DNA of 64,000 nt from Oscillospiraceae bacterium (GCA_021199335.1 JAJQIG010000018.1:1-64000); one strand, 5' to 3'. Counted from the first letter of the stretch, positions 53,209-62,264 are shown. Program-made: numbers and translations. Notes: generated by a model not told the origin, from the letters alone.

Positions 53209-54186
53209 ATGGAACAGGTCGCTTTTTTCGACACAAAGCCTTATGATAAAGAATGGTTCAACAAGTTAAATCCGGGGTTTAAATTCAAGTACCATGAGCA
53301 CAAGCTGACGGCAGACAGTGCGGGTCTTGCGGCGGGATATAAAGCAGTTGTTGCATTTGTAAATGACACGCTTGACAAGGAAACCATTGACAGACTCTGT
53401 GAAATTGGGGTAAAGCTTATCGCTATGCGATGTGCGGGCTACAACAATGTTGATGTAAAGTACGCACAGGGCAAAATAGATGTAGTGCGAGTACCCACCT
53501 ACTCCCCTTATGCCGTTGCGGAACACGCTATGGCGCTGCTTCTTACGCTTAACCGCAAAATCCACAAGGCATCCAACCGAACGAGGGATTTCAATTTCAG
53601 CCTTAATGGCTTGACAGGCTTCGACCTTCACGGAAAAACCGCAGGTATAATCGGAACAGGTCAGATTGGCTGCATTTTCATGGACATCTGTAAGGGCTTC
53701 GGAATGAAGACGATAGCATACGACCCTTACCCCAAGGAAAATTCGGATATAAACTACGTTTCTCTTGATGAGCTTTTTGCTCAAAGCGACATTATTTCAC
53801 TACATTGTCCCCTTACATCCTCAACAAGATATATTATCAATGAGGACAGCATAAAGAAGATGAAGGACGGTGTTTATATCATCAACACCTCAAGAGGTCA
53901 ACTCATTGACAGCGATGCATTGGTGCGTTACCTTAAAGAGCATAAGGTCGGAGGAGCGGGCTTGGACGTTTACGAGGAGGAAACCGCATTCTTTTTCGAG
54001 GATTATTCAAGCACGGTAATAAACGATGATGTTCTTTCAATCCTTGTTTCAATGCCGAATGTTCTAATGACATCGCACCAAGCTTTTCTAACCAATGAAG
54101 CCTTACAGAAAATTGCCGAGGTTACTATTTTTAATCTGAATCAATTTTACAATGGTGAGGAGCTTACAAACAGGGTTGTTATTTAA
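53209..54186 (+). CDS. D-2-hydroxyacid dehydrogenase (D-lactate dehydrogenase type)
   Basis: 325 residues, NAD-dependent. The Rossmann loop GIIGTGQIG lies near residue 146, the substrate segment MRCAGYNNVD precedes it, the catalytic Arg is in NTSRGQLID, the Glu in the DVYEEE region, and the His in TSHQAFLT. The YEEE plus SHQAFLT pattern fits D-lactate dehydrogenase (LdhA) better than the formate or phosphoglycerate types, though hydroxyisocaproate dehydrogenases look similar. Upstream gap 53097-53208 shows no clear promoter. Confidence 0.85.
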   Translation: MEQVAFFDTKPYDKEWFNKLNPGFKFKYHEHKLTADSAGLAAGYKAVVAFVNDTLDKETIDRLCEIGVKLIAMRCAGYNNVDVKYAQGKIDVVRVPTYSPYAVAEHAMALLLTLNRKIHKASNRTRDFNFSLNGLTGFDLHGKTAGIIGTGQIGCIFMDICKGFGMKTIAYDPYPKENSDINYVSLDELFAQSDIISLHCPLTSSTRYIINEDSIKKMKDGVYIINTSRGQLIDSDALVRYLKEHKVGGAGLDVYEEETAFFFEDYSSTVINDDVLSILVSMPNVLMTSHQAFLTNEALQKIAEVTIFNLNQFYNGEELTNRVVI

Positions 54187-54272
54187 TTGCCATTTGATAT
54201 CTTGTCGGAACCATACTTGAACAGAAACATTATTGTAGACTTTTTTATTACAGATTCATAGGGAGGATTTTT

Positions 54273-54674
54273 ATGGCTAAAATTGACTTTGACTACATTT
54301 GGACGGACAAAAAGCGCACTCTTTTCGGGCTGCCGCTCTCCTTTACACGCTATATTCTTACAGAAAAAAAGATTATCACGAGAGTCGGTTTTCTCTCAAT
54401 AAACGAAGATGAAGTTGAGCTTTACAGAATTTCCGACAAAAGCCTGCAGCTTCCGCTCGGGCAGCGTATTTTCGGTTGTGGAACAGTAACCATAAATTGC
54501 AGGGACACCGACACGCCTATTAAAATTATAAAATCGATAAAAGCTCCCCGCAAATTTATGGAGGTTCTTGAAGAAAACGTGGATATCCAACGTGACCGCT
54601 ATCGTGTCAGAGGGCGGGATATGATAGGTGCAGGATATGATGAGGACGATCACTGCGACTGCTGTGAGGACTGA
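54273..54674 (+). CDS. PH-like domain protein
   Basis: 133 residues. Residues about 10-105 resemble a bacterial PH (bPH/YdbS-like) domain: TDKKRTLFGLPLSFTRYILTEKK, then a beta segment ending in GCGTVTINCRDTDTPI and KAPRKFMEVLEE. The C terminus is Arg/Asp-rich and ends in CDCCED, which could bind metal. GGGAGG precedes the start. Family function is unknown, and no partner is evident. Confidence 0.8.
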   Translation: MAKIDFDYIWTDKKRTLFGLPLSFTRYILTEKKIITRVGFLSINEDEVELYRISDKSLQLPLGQRIFGCGTVTINCRDTDTPIKIIKSIKAPRKFMEVLEENVDIQRDRYRVRGRDMIGAGYDEDDHCDCCED

Positions 54675-54700
54675 TTTTACTAAAAGGAATGATAATACTT

Positions 54701-55756
54701 ATGCCCCTTAATATCAAGGAAAATGAAAATTGCTGGAACTTCCTCAAAGAAACCGAGCTTCCTATCTTTATATATGGAATGGGCGACGGTGCGCTTAAAA
54801 TTATGGCGGTCTTTGAAAAATACGGTATTCCCCTCTCAGGTTTTTTTGCAAGCGATGAATTTGTGAGGGGTCACACCTTTCAAGGGCATCTTATTCATAC
54901 GTTATCCCAAATTGAAAATATTATTGATGATTTTGTTATAGTCCTTGCCTTTGCAGCGGGCTATGAAAGTCTTTACAAAAGGATTAACGAAATTGCAAGT
55001 CGGCATATACTTCTTGCACCCGATGTTCCCGTTGCGGGCGGAGGTCTTTTTACATATGAATATTTCCTTGAAAACAAAGATAAATTTGAAATGGTTTATG
55101 GTATGCTTGCCGATGAAAAATCCCGTGAAACATATGAGGATGTTATAAATTTTAAGATAAGCGGAAAAATAGGGTACCTCAACTCATGCACATCAAGCAA
55201 GGAAATATACGGCAATCTTGTTACAATTCATGAAAACAGCGTTTATGTGGATTTGGGAGCATACAACGGCGATACGGTTCTTGAATATGCACGGGCTTCG
55301 CAGAATAATTACAGGCACATCTATGCCTTTGAACCAAATCCTAAAAATTTCCGCAAGCTCAAAAAAAATACCGAAGCCCTCAGGGATTTAACCACTTTTA
55401 ATGCGGGCGCATGGAGCAGCAGCGGAATAATAAAATTTACCGAGAATGAGGGCAGGATGTCCCGTGCATCTGCGTCAGGTGGGGTTGAAATCCAAACTCT
55501 TTCGGTTGATAATGCAATTTCGGAACAGGCAAGCCTTATAAAGCTTGATGTTGAAGGCTCTGAACGCGAAGCTATCATGGGCGCACAAAACCAAATTGCC
55601 GGGGGTGCAGATGTTATCTCGGCACTTTATCATCGGAACGAGGATATGTTTGCCATTCCGCTTCAGCTTAAAGAGATAAATCCAAGGCTGAAATTTTATA
55701 TTAGGCATCAGCTTTATATCCCCGCATGGGAAACAAATCTTTATGCAATTAATTGA
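54701..55756 (+). CDS. FkbM-family methyltransferase
   Basis: About 351 residues. Residues about 20-120 form an N-terminal Rossmann-like region (FIYGMGDGALKIMAVF). The FkbM methyltransferase fold is at about 180-345: SAM motif VYVDLGAYNGDTVLEYA, AFEPNPKNFRKLKKN, and SLIKLDVEGSEREAIMG. FkbM enzymes O-methylate sugars, polyketides or peptides; the substrate here is unknown. The ATG at 54701 follows AAAGGA by 12 bases; the ATG at 54689 abuts that site. It is 15 bases before asnS. Confidence 0.85.
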   Translation: MPLNIKENENCWNFLKETELPIFIYGMGDGALKIMAVFEKYGIPLSGFFASDEFVRGHTFQGHLIHTLSQIENIIDDFVIVLAFAAGYESLYKRINEIASRHILLAPDVPVAGGGLFTYEYFLENKDKFEMVYGMLADEKSRETYEDVINFKISGKIGYLNSCTSSKEIYGNLVTIHENSVYVDLGAYNGDTVLEYARASQNNYRHIYAFEPNPKNFRKLKKNTEALRDLTTFNAGAWSSSGIIKFTENEGRMSRASASGGVEIQTLSVDNAISEQASLIKLDVEGSEREAIMGAQNQIAGGADVISALYHRNEDMFAIPLQLKEINPRLKFYIRHQLYIPAWETNLYAIN

Positions 55757-55770
55757 TTAGAGGCTAAAAA

Positions 55771-57159
55771 ATGAAACGTACAGAAATAAACAAGATATAC
55801 AACGAAGAAAACGGAAACGGTGTTACAGTTACGGTATGCGGTTGGCTCAAATCCATACGTGTAAGCAAAAATATCGCTTTCCTTTCGATAAGTGACGGAA
55901 GCTGCTTTAAGCCGCTCCAAGTTGTCGCAGAAGCTGATAAGCTGCCCGAATATGACAAAATCTCCAAGCTCAACACGGGGGCGGCGGTTTCGGTAAATGG
56001 GAAAATTATACTTACGCCGAATGCAAAGCAGCCGCTGGAAGTCAATGCGGACAGCATTTGCGTTGAAGGCGCTTCAATGCCCGATTATCCCCTGCAAAAA
56101 AAGGCGCACAGCCTTGAATATCTTCGCACGATATCTCATCTTCGCATGAGGACGAACACATTTCAGGCTACATTCAAAATTCGCTCCGTAGCTTCACAGG
56201 CTCTTCACAGATTTTTTCAAGAAAACGGCTTTGTTTATGCCCACACTCCCCTTATTACGGCAAGCGACTGCGAGGGTGCAGGGGAAATGTTCCGTGTTAC
56301 AACTCTTCCGCTTGATAATACTCCTAAAACCGAGGACGGCAGCGTTGATTTTTCCCAGGATTTCTTCGGTGAACCAGCCTCATTGACTGTTTCGGGGCAG
56401 CTTGAGGGGGAGTGTATGGCGATGGCTTTCGGCAAAATTTATACATTCGGCCCGACATTTCGTGCGGAAAAATCCTATACACAACGTCACGCTGCAGAGT
56501 TTTGGATGATTGAACCCGAAATTGCTTTCGCCGACCTTGATGATGATATGGAGCTTGCGGAAAATATGCTCAAATATGTTCTTAGAGCGATTATTAAGGA
56601 ATGCCCCGATGAGTTAAAATTCTGCAATGATTTTTACGATAAGGAATTGATTGGACGTCTTAACTCCGTTATAAGCTCGGAATTTGCGCGATGCAGCTAC
56701 ACGGAGGCTATCGAAAAGCTTGAAAAATGCAGTGCGGATTTTGAATATCCCGTATATTGGGGATGCGATCTACAAACGGAACATGAACGTTACCTCACTG
56801 AGAGGATTTTCGGCAAGCCTGTGTTTATCACTGATTATCCGAAGGAAATCAAAGCTTTTTATATGCGAATGAATGATGACGGAAAAACCGTTGCTGCGGT
56901 TGACATGCTTATGCCCGGGATTGGTGAGCTTATAGGGGGAAGCCAGCGTGAGGAACGACTTGATTTGCTCATAAAACGTATGGAGGAGCTTAATCTTGAC
57001 ACTGAGGAATATGACTGGTACCTTGATTTGCGGCGTTACGGCGGCGCCAAACACGCAGGCTTTGGACTCGGCTTTGAACGTTTGATTATGTATGCAACGG
57101 GAATTAAGAATATCAGGGATGTTATCCCATTTCCGAGAACAACAGGCTCAATCTATTAA
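55771..57159 (+). CDS. asnS: Asparaginyl-tRNA synthetase
   Basis: Charges tRNA-Asn; class IIb. 462 residues. The N-terminal OB fold (about 15-105, [11 protein letters not shown]) is followed by the catalytic core: motif 2 [17 protein letters not shown] and motif 3 [14 protein letters not shown]. The motif 1-like region and the [13 protein letters not shown] block favour Asn over Asp. It has only 14 bases between it and the FkbM gene, so it must be read from upstream; no T-box is seen. Confidence 0.95.
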   Translation: MKRTEINKIYNEENGNGVTVTVCGWLKSIRVSKNIAFLSISDGSCFKPLQVVAEADKLPEYDKISKLNTGAAVSVNGKIILTPNAKQPLEVNADSICVEGASMPDYPLQKKAHSLEYLRTISHLRMRTNTFQATFKIRSVASQALHRFFQENGFVYAHTPLITASDCEGAGEMFRVTTLPLDNTPKTEDGSVDFSQDFFGEPASLTVSGQLEGECMAMAFGKIYTFGPTFRAEKSYTQRHAAEFWMIEPEIAFADLDDDMELAENMLKYVLRAIIKECPDELKFCNDFYDKELIGRLNSVISSEFARCSYTEAIEKLEKCSADFEYPVYWGCDLQTEHERYLTERIFGKPVFITDYPKEIKAFYMRMNDDGKTVAAVDMLMPGIGELIGGSQREERLDLLIKRMEELNLDTEEYDWYLDLRRYGGAKHAGFGLGFERLIMYATGIKNIRDVIPFPRTTGSIY

Positions 57160-57195
57160 GTTCATTACAGCAAAATATATGAATAAATATAAAAT

Positions 57196-57229
57196 AAAAT
57201 GCAAGACTTTTTTAAAAGACTTGCATTTT
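57196..57229 (+). terminator. Terminator of asnS
   Basis: Arms AAAATGCAAG / CTTGCATTTT with an inner CTTTT/AAAAG helix, followed by T-rich sequence. It overlaps the -35 box of the next promoter. Confidence 0.65.
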
Positions 57230-57249
57230 GCTTTGAAATGTTATATTAT
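57221..57249 (+). promoter_or_regulatory. Possible promoter of the aminotransferase gene
   Basis: Plus strand TTGCAT, 17 bases, TATTAT. The -35 lies in the asnS terminator stem. It would give a leader of about 200 bases. Confidence 0.4.
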
Positions 57250-57267
57250 AATATGTGGTGCATTTAA

Positions 57268-57425
57268 AATTGTATTTGTTAGAAATACAATTGTTTGTCC
57301 TATGCGTATATTATTACAAATACTGCTCTGATGAATTGTACATTTTTCAGGCATTTCATTCGGTAAGAATTACCGCCCAACAGTGGATGAAATTGGACAT
57401 AACCCCTTTTATCGGTAAATCATTA
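57268..57425 (+). ncRNA. Candidate structured leader of the aminotransferase gene
   Basis: Three features in a 200-base leader: a 10-bp hairpin AATTGTATTT / AAATACAATT (57268-57292); a hairpin CGGTAA-GAA-TTACCG (57361-57375) nested in a 7-bp ATTTCAT/ATGAAAT helix (57353-57393); and a second CGGTAA at 57413-57418 that could pair with the same TTACCG. Such alternative pairing is seen in regulatory RNAs. No known riboswitch class is recognised. Confidence 0.3.
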
Positions 57426-57459
57426 TTGAAAAATAACAGATTGAAAGGAAGAAATTTTT

Positions 57460-58740
57460 ATGCTGCTTACAGAAATGAACAAGCAACAGCTTGAGGAATT
57501 CAAGGCTGAATGCGAAAAGGCTTATGAGGAATTCAAGGCAAAAAATCTTAAGCTTAATATGGCAAGGGGAAAGCCGGGGGCTGACCAGCTTGATATTACA
57601 ATGCCTATGCTTGATGTCCTTAACAGCAAATCCGACCTCACCTGTGAAGATGGCACGGATGCAAGAAATTACGGCGGTCTTACGGGCATTCCCGAGGCAA
57701 AAAGGCTTTTTGCCGATATGCTCGGTGTTTCCGAGGAGGAAATTATTGTTGGTGGAAATGCGAGCCTTGCCCTTATGTATGACTCCGTTGCCCGTGCAAT
57801 GACACACGGCGTTGTAGGAAGTGAAAAGCCTTGGTGCAAGCTTGATAAGGTAAAGTTTCTCTGCCCTGCACCGGGATATGACCGTCACTTCGGAATATGC
57901 GAGAATTTCGGCATTGAAATGATAACAATTCCCATGCTCCCCACGGGTCCCGATATGGATATGATTGAAAAGCTTGTTTCGGAGGATGACTCGATCAAGG
58001 GCATTTGGTGCGTTCCGATGTACTCTAACCCTGACGGAATAACCTATTCCGATGAAACGGTAAAGCGTTTTGCCAATCTTTCGCCCAAAGCTTCGGATTT
58101 CCGTATTTTCTGGGATAACGCCTATTGCGTTCACCACCTAACAAACACGCCCGATACGCTTCTTAACATTTTTGACGAATGCAGGAAAACGGGCAAGGAG
58201 GATATGGTATTCGAGTTTGCTTCAACTTCAAAAATTTCTTTCCCGGGTGCGGGAGTTGCGGTAATGGCGGCTTCAAGGGCAAATATTGCACAGATTGAAA
58301 AAATCCTTGGTATGCAGTACATTAGCTATGATAAGATAAATCAATTACGTCATGTGAGATATTTCAAGAACATGGATGGAATCAAGGCAAAAATGGAGGA
58401 GCACAAGGCCATTATCGCTCCTAAATTTAAGCTTGTTCTTGACACCCTTGATGAAGAGATAAAGCCACTCGGAATTCTTGATTGGCACAAACCGAACGGC
58501 GGATATTTTATCTCTGTAAACACTCTTAACGGCTGCGCCAAAAGAGTTGTTTCGCTTTGCAAGGAGGCAGGAGTCGTCCTCACGGGTGCGGGCGCAACAT
58601 TTCCATACAAGAAGGATCCCGATGACAAAAACATTAGAATTGCGCCTACCTACCCTCCTCTTGATGAGTTGGAAACAGCAATTAAACTTTTCTGCCTTTG
58701 CGTTAAGCTTGCAAGTGCGGAAAAGCTTCTTACAGAATAA
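57460..58740 (+). CDS. Class Ic aspartate aminotransferase-like PLP enzyme
   Basis: 426 residues. Fold type I aminotransferase of the MocR-like/DUF4223-type group found in Gram-positives; the PLP Lys is in EFASTSKISFPGAG, with NMARGKPG, NYGGLTGIPEAKRLF and SNPDGITYSDE further up. Members such as Corynebacterium AspT transaminate aspartate and 2-oxoglutarate. No N-terminal helix-turn-helix is present, so it is an enzyme and not a MocR regulator. GAAAGGAAG lies before the ATG. The upstream gene is asnS, so a link to aspartate/asparagine supply is possible. Confidence 0.85.
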   Translation: MLLTEMNKQQLEEFKAECEKAYEEFKAKNLKLNMARGKPGADQLDITMPMLDVLNSKSDLTCEDGTDARNYGGLTGIPEAKRLFADMLGVSEEEIIVGGNASLALMYDSVARAMTHGVVGSEKPWCKLDKVKFLCPAPGYDRHFGICENFGIEMITIPMLPTGPDMDMIEKLVSEDDSIKGIWCVPMYSNPDGITYSDETVKRFANLSPKASDFRIFWDNAYCVHHLTNTPDTLLNIFDECRKTGKEDMVFEFASTSKISFPGAGVAVMAASRANIAQIEKILGMQYISYDKINQLRHVRYFKNMDGIKAKMEEHKAIIAPKFKLVLDTLDEEIKPLGILDWHKPNGGYFISVNTLNGCAKRVVSLCKEAGVVLTGAGATFPYKKDPDDKNIRIAPTYPPLDELETAIKLFCLCVKLASAEKLLTE

Positions 58741-58757
58741 TATTTAACGCAAAAAGC

Positions 58758-58796
58758 AACGCTTCCGACCTAAATAATCGGAAGCGTTTTGTTTTA
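58758..58796. terminator. Terminator between converging genes
   Basis: Eleven-base arms AACGCTTCCGA / TCGGAAGCGTT followed by TTGTTTT on the plus strand and by GCTTTTTG on the minus strand, so it can serve both directions. Confidence 0.85.
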
Positions 58797-58800
58797 TTAT

Positions 58801-58971
58801 TCAAGACTTTGTACTGTGGGAGCAAGCTCCGCAGCAGCTGCAATCACCGCTGCATGAGCCTTTACCCGATTTTTTATCCTTTGCCATTTTAATAATCACG
58901 GCGGCAACAACCGCTGCAACCATAACGGCGACAATAATTGTTCCTATGTTGTTATACAAAAACTCGAGCAT
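58801..58971 (-). CDS. FeoB-associated Cys-rich membrane peptide
   Basis: A 56-residue peptide beginning MLEFLYNN. It has one N-terminal membrane helix (about 8-29) then a Lys-rich stretch and a cysteine-rich end (CSGDCSCCGACS). This is the FeoB_associated pattern (FeoC-like in position, not in fold). GGAGG precedes the ATG, and it begins 12 bases after the feoB stop, so it is co-transcribed. The cysteines suggest iron or Fe-S binding near the transporter; that is inference. Ends at a convergent terminator. Confidence 0.9.
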   Translation of the reverse strand: MLEFLYNNIGTIIVAVMVAAVVAAVIIKMAKDKKSGKGSCSGDCSCCGACSHSTKS

Positions 58972-58983
58972 TTTAACCTCCCA

Positions 58984-61386
58984 TTATTTAACCTTTACAG
59001 CGGAGGTAAGTTTGTTGCTCTCCTTATAAGGCTTCGCAAGCATATATACAATGAAAGCAAGTACAAGTACAGCAAAAATAAGTCCGACAGGGTTTACCGC
59101 ACCTGTAAAGAGAAGTCCGAACTGATAGATTATAAGTGCAATCGCATAGGCAAACAGGCACTGATAGCCGATAGCAAACCAAGTCCACTTTGCGCTGTTC
59201 ATTTCACGTCTGATTGCACCGATTGCGGCAAAGCATGGCGCACAAAGAAGGTTGAACACGAGGAGTGAATAAGCGGCAAGCTTCGTAAGTCCTTCAAAAT
59301 CAAGTACACCGAACACACCAACTACCTCTTCCTTTGCTACAAGTCCCATAATTGTTGCGATTGTTGCTCTTGTGTCGTTAAATCCGAGCGGTGCAAATAT
59401 CCACTTAACAGCGTTGCCTATTACTCCGAGAACACTATCCTCAAGCTCCATATCGGCACTGAATCCGAATGAGCCGTCAACCGTTCCGAAGCATGAGCCT
59501 GCCCAAATAATAATTGATGAAAGAAGAATAATTGTGCCTGCTTTTTTAATAAAGGACCATCCTCTTTCCCATGTCGAACGGAGGACATTTCCTACAGTAG
59601 GCAGATGATATGCAGGAAGCTCCATTACGAAGGGAGCAGGATCTCCCGCAAACATTTTTGTCTTTTTAAGCATAATACCTGAGATAACGATTGCTGCGAT
59701 ACCGATAAAATATGCGCTCGGAGCTACCCACCATGCGCCGCCGAAAAGCGCTGTTGCTATAAGTGCAATGATTGGGAGCTTTGCCCCGCAGGGTATAAAT
59801 GTTGTTGTCATAATAGTCATACGGCGGTCACGTTCGTTCTCAATTGTTCTGGATGCCATTATTCCCGGAACTCCGCATCCCGAACCGATAAGCATTGGAA
59901 TAAAGGATTTTCCCGAAAGCCCAAATTTACGGAAAATTCTGTCCATTACAAACGCAATACGAGCCATATATCCGCAGGATTCGAGGAACGCAAGGAAAAT
60001 AAACAGCACAAGCATCTGAGGCACAAATCCGAGAACTGCACCTACGCCGCCTACAATACCGTCAAGAATAAGTCCCTTGAGCCATTCCGCACAGTTAATT
60101 GCATCAAGTCCACTTTCAACAAGAACGGGAATACCCGGAACCCATACACCATAATCAGCAGGATCCGGCGCATCAGCCATCGCTTCATCCACAGTATCGG
60201 CAAGGTCAACTCCAACCTCCGCCATAGCATCGGCATATGAACCAAACGCTTCGTCAAACGCACCGTAATCACAATCCTCGGCAGCGGCAAGAACCTCATC
60301 CGCACCCGTTGCGCCGTTATCAACAGCCGTTTGAATCAGGGCGATAAAATCATCAGTAAAGAGATTTTCCGCAGCATACTCATTTGTCGCTTCCTCAGCG
60401 GCTGATGTTCCTATTCCGAAGAGATGCCAACCATCTCCGAAAACACCGTCATTTGCCCAATCCGTAAAAATCGTACCTACAGATGTTACGGAAACATAAT
60501 AAACGATAATCATAACAACAGCAAAAATCGGGAGCGCAAGCCAGCGGTTGGTTACCACTCTGTCGATTTTATCTGAAATTGAAAGTCCGCCTTTGTTTTT
60601 CTTTTTAAGGCAGCCCTTTATAACTGATGCTATGTAAATATAACGTTCATTTGTAATAATGCTCTCGGAGTCGTCGTCCATTTCCTTTTCGGCAGCCTTA
60701 ATGTCGCCATCGATATGAGTCTTAACATCATCGGGCAGCTGCATCATCTCCTGAACCTTTTCGTCACGCTCAAAAAGCTTAATTGCATACCATCTTTGCT
60801 GTTCCTCAGGAATATCGTGGAGAAAAGCCTCTTCTATATGTGCGACAGCGTGTTCAACGCAGCCGCAGAATTTATGCTGAGGGATTGTTTTTTCTCCTGA
60901 CTTAGCAAGTGCCACAGCGGCATTTGCAGCATCATTTATACCTGTACCTTTAAGGGCGGAAATTTCTACGATTTTGCAGCCAAGCTCCTCAGAAAGCTGC
61001 TTAGAATCTATTTTATCTCCGTTTTTCTCAACAACATCCATCATATTGATTGCACAAACAACAGGAATTCCAAGCTCAACAAGCTGGGTTGTGAGGTAAA
61101 GATTTCGTTCGAGATTTGTTCCATCAATAATATTGAGTATAACATCGGGACGTTCGCCGATAAGGTAATTTCTTGCAACAACTTCTTCAAGGGTATAAGG
61201 CGAAAGCGAATATATGCCCGGAAGGTCGGTTATAATAACGTCCTTATTTCCCTTGAGCCTGCCTTCCTTTTTTTCAACAGTTACGCCGGGCCAGTTGCCA
61301 ACGAACTGGTTTGAACCCGTAAGCGCATTAAAGAGCGTAGTTTTTCCGCAATTAGGGTTACCTGCAAGTGCTATTCTTATTTCCAT
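58984..61386 (-). CDS. feoB: Ferrous iron transporter FeoB
   Basis: 800 residues. N-terminal G domain: G1 GNPNCGKT, G3 DLPG and G4 NMMD (residues 8-140), then a GDI region and a membrane part from about 279. The Gate-motif cysteines are in GSGCGVPG and FIPCGAK. The region between the first and second membrane helix (about 305-437) is unusually long and acidic (EVLAAAEDCDYGAFDEAF), about 130 residues instead of a short loop. It lies outside the membrane and could be an iron-binding or regulatory insert. An iron box lies about 20 bases before the start. Confidence 0.95.
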   Translation of the reverse strand: MEIRIALAGNPNCGKTTLFNALTGSNQFVGNWPGVTVEKKEGRLKGNKDVIITDLPGIYSLSPYTLEEVVARNYLIGERPDVILNIIDGTNLERNLYLTTQLVELGIPVVCAINMMDVVEKNGDKIDSKQLSEELGCKIVEISALKGTGINDAANAAVALAKSGEKTIPQHKFCGCVEHAVAHIEEAFLHDIPEEQQRWYAIKLFERDEKVQEMMQLPDDVKTHIDGDIKAAEKEMDDDSESIITNERYIYIASVIKGCLKKKNKGGLSISDKIDRVVTNRWLALPIFAVVMIIVYYVSVTSVGTIFTDWANDGVFGDGWHLFGIGTSAAEEATNEYAAENLFTDDFIALIQTAVDNGATGADEVLAAAEDCDYGAFDEAFGSYADAMAEVGVDLADTVDEAMADAPDPADYGVWVPGIPVLVESGLDAINCAEWLKGLILDGIVGGVGAVLGFVPQMLVLFIFLAFLESCGYMARIAFVMDRIFRKFGLSGKSFIPMLIGSGCGVPGIMASRTIENERDRRMTIMTTTFIPCGAKLPIIALIATALFGGAWWVAPSAYFIGIAAIVISGIMLKKTKMFAGDPAPFVMELPAYHLPTVGNVLRSTWERGWSFIKKAGTIILLSSIIIWAGSCFGTVDGSFGFSADMELEDSVLGVIGNAVKWIFAPLGFNDTRATIATIMGLVAKEEVVGVFGVLDFEGLTKLAAYSLLVFNLLCAPCFAAIGAIRREMNSAKWTWFAIGYQCLFAYAIALIIYQFGLLFTGAVNPVGLIFAVLVLAFIVYMLAKPYKESNKLTSAVKVK

Positions 61387-61405
61387 ATAAATTTCCTTTC
61401 AAGCG

Positions 61406-61419
61406 TTAGCATAAACTAA
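61406..61419 (-). promoter_or_regulatory. TTAG-N6-CTAA box ahead of feoB
   Basis: TTAG-CATAAA-CTAA (plus strand); on the minus strand the surrounding TTAGGTTAGTTTATGCTAAC matches the first half of the DtxR/IdeR consensus TTAGGTTAG well. It lies 20 bases before the feoB start, between feoA and feoB. Confidence 0.65.
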
Positions 61420-61488
61420 CCTAAGATTAAAATTTTTAGCCGCCCTAAAGCAGCCGCAGCCCGATTACTCAAATTGCAAAACAGCAAT

Positions 61489-61710
61489 TCAGTTGGTTTC
61501 AATCATTTCCGCATCGGACTTACGAAGCGAAAGCTCATATCCCCTGACGGTAACTTCAATCGGATCACCGAGGGGAGCAACCTTGCGGACAAAAACCTCC
61601 GTTCCCTTTGTAATGCCCATATCCATGATTCTGCGCTTTACAGCGCCCTCCCCGTTAAGCTTTTTCACTGTAACGGTATCGCCTATTTTGGCATCTTTTA
61701 ACGTAGCCAT
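61489..61710 (-). CDS. feoA: FeoA protein
   Basis: 73 residues, a small SH3-like domain that helps FeoB import ferrous iron. The FeoA pattern GDTVTVKKLNGEG ... RRIMDMGITKGTEV is complete, ending PIEVTVRGYELSLRKSDA. GGAGGTAGGG precedes the ATG; a longer reading would overlap the second feoA. 102 bases separate it from feoB, and that gap holds an iron box. Confidence 0.92.
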   Translation of the reverse strand: MATLKDAKIGDTVTVKKLNGEGAVKRRIMDMGITKGTEVFVRKVAPLGDPIEVTVRGYELSLRKSDAEMIETN

Positions 61711-61745
61711 ATTCCCTACCTCCATAAATGGGATAAATCCCAAAA

Positions 61746-61958
61746 TCAAACCATAATTTTCGCTGCCATTTCCTTTGAAACGGCAACCCTTGATTCTTTG
61801 ACGTTCACAATAACATTTCCGCTTATTTTACTTATAACGGTAACTGTGCCGCCTGCGACAAAGCCTAGATTTTCAAGGAACTTCCGAACGTCAGGGCTTC
61901 CTCCCACTTTTTTTATAATATTTTCCTCTCCGGGATCAACCAAAGTTAAGGGCATCAT
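61746..61958 (-). CDS. feoA: Second FeoA-domain protein
   Basis: 70 residues, divergent FeoA: MMPLTLVDPGEENIIKKVGG, ENLGFVAGGTVTVISK and ESRVAVSKEMAAKIMV. Two tandem ATGs; the first is used, after GGAGG. It is the first gene of the feo operon, 35 bases before the next feoA. Duplicate feoA genes are frequent in clostridial feo operons; whether they form a heteromer is unknown. Confidence 0.88.
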   Translation of the reverse strand: MMPLTLVDPGEENIIKKVGGSPDVRKFLENLGFVAGGTVTVISKISGNVIVNVKESRVAVSKEMAAKIMV

Positions 61959-61984
61959 AAAATCCTCCCAAAAACGTCCTTTAG

Positions 61985-61998
61985 TCAGCATCAGCTAA
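61985..61998 (-). promoter_or_regulatory. Degenerate iron-box-like site
   Basis: TCAG-CATCAG-CTAA (plus strand), one mismatch to TTAG-N6-CTAA, 27 bases before the first feoA start. Confidence 0.35.
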
Positions 61999-62018
61999 CT
62001 GCATTCTCAAAAAGTTGG

Positions 62019-62032
62019 TTAGCTCTCACTAA
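62019..62032 (-). promoter_or_regulatory. Iron box on the feo start site
   Basis: TTAG-CTCTCA-CTAA centred in a longer palindrome, AGTTGGTTAG / CTAACCAACT (62013-62038). It overlaps the predicted transcription start near 62035. Confidence 0.7.
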
Positions 62033-62041
62033 CCAACTATT

Positions 62042-62070
62042 ATATTATCCCAAAAACAAAATCTTGTCAA
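62042..62070 (-). promoter_or_regulatory. Promoter of the feo operon
   Basis: Minus strand TTGACA, 17 bases, TAATAT. With the boxes around it and the flavodoxin terminator, it accounts for the 306-base gap 61959-62264. Confidence 0.8.
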
Positions 62071-62133
62071 GAGCTTTTGGGTATTTTCTCCGATGATGAC
62101 GAAACTTTTGTGTAAATTATCTATTGCTAACTG

Positions 62134-62147
62134 TTAGATACGGCTAA
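62134..62147 (-). promoter_or_regulatory. Upstream iron-box copy
   Basis: TTAG-ATACGG-CTAA, a perfect match to the spaced core, about 65 bases upstream of the feo -35 box. Confidence 0.5.
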
Positions 62148-62190
62148 CTTATAGTAATTTTAACAGGAAAAATATGCTATTACAATGCAA

Positions 62191-62226
62191 AAGACCTGCG
62201 CCGTCTGATTATATGGCGCAGATCTT
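62191..62226 (-). terminator. Terminator of the flavodoxin gene
   Basis: Twelve-base arms AAGATCTGCGCC / GGCGCAGGTCTT (minus strand, one wobble), then TTTTGC. Confidence 0.7.
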
Positions 62227-62264
62227 CTTGCTTTTGGGGGATTATGTGAATTTTGTGGCAAGCA

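Noticed and set aside
57255..57494. Small open frame upstream of the aminotransferase gene
   Set aside because: No ribosome site, runs into the real gene in another frame and shows low-complexity residues.
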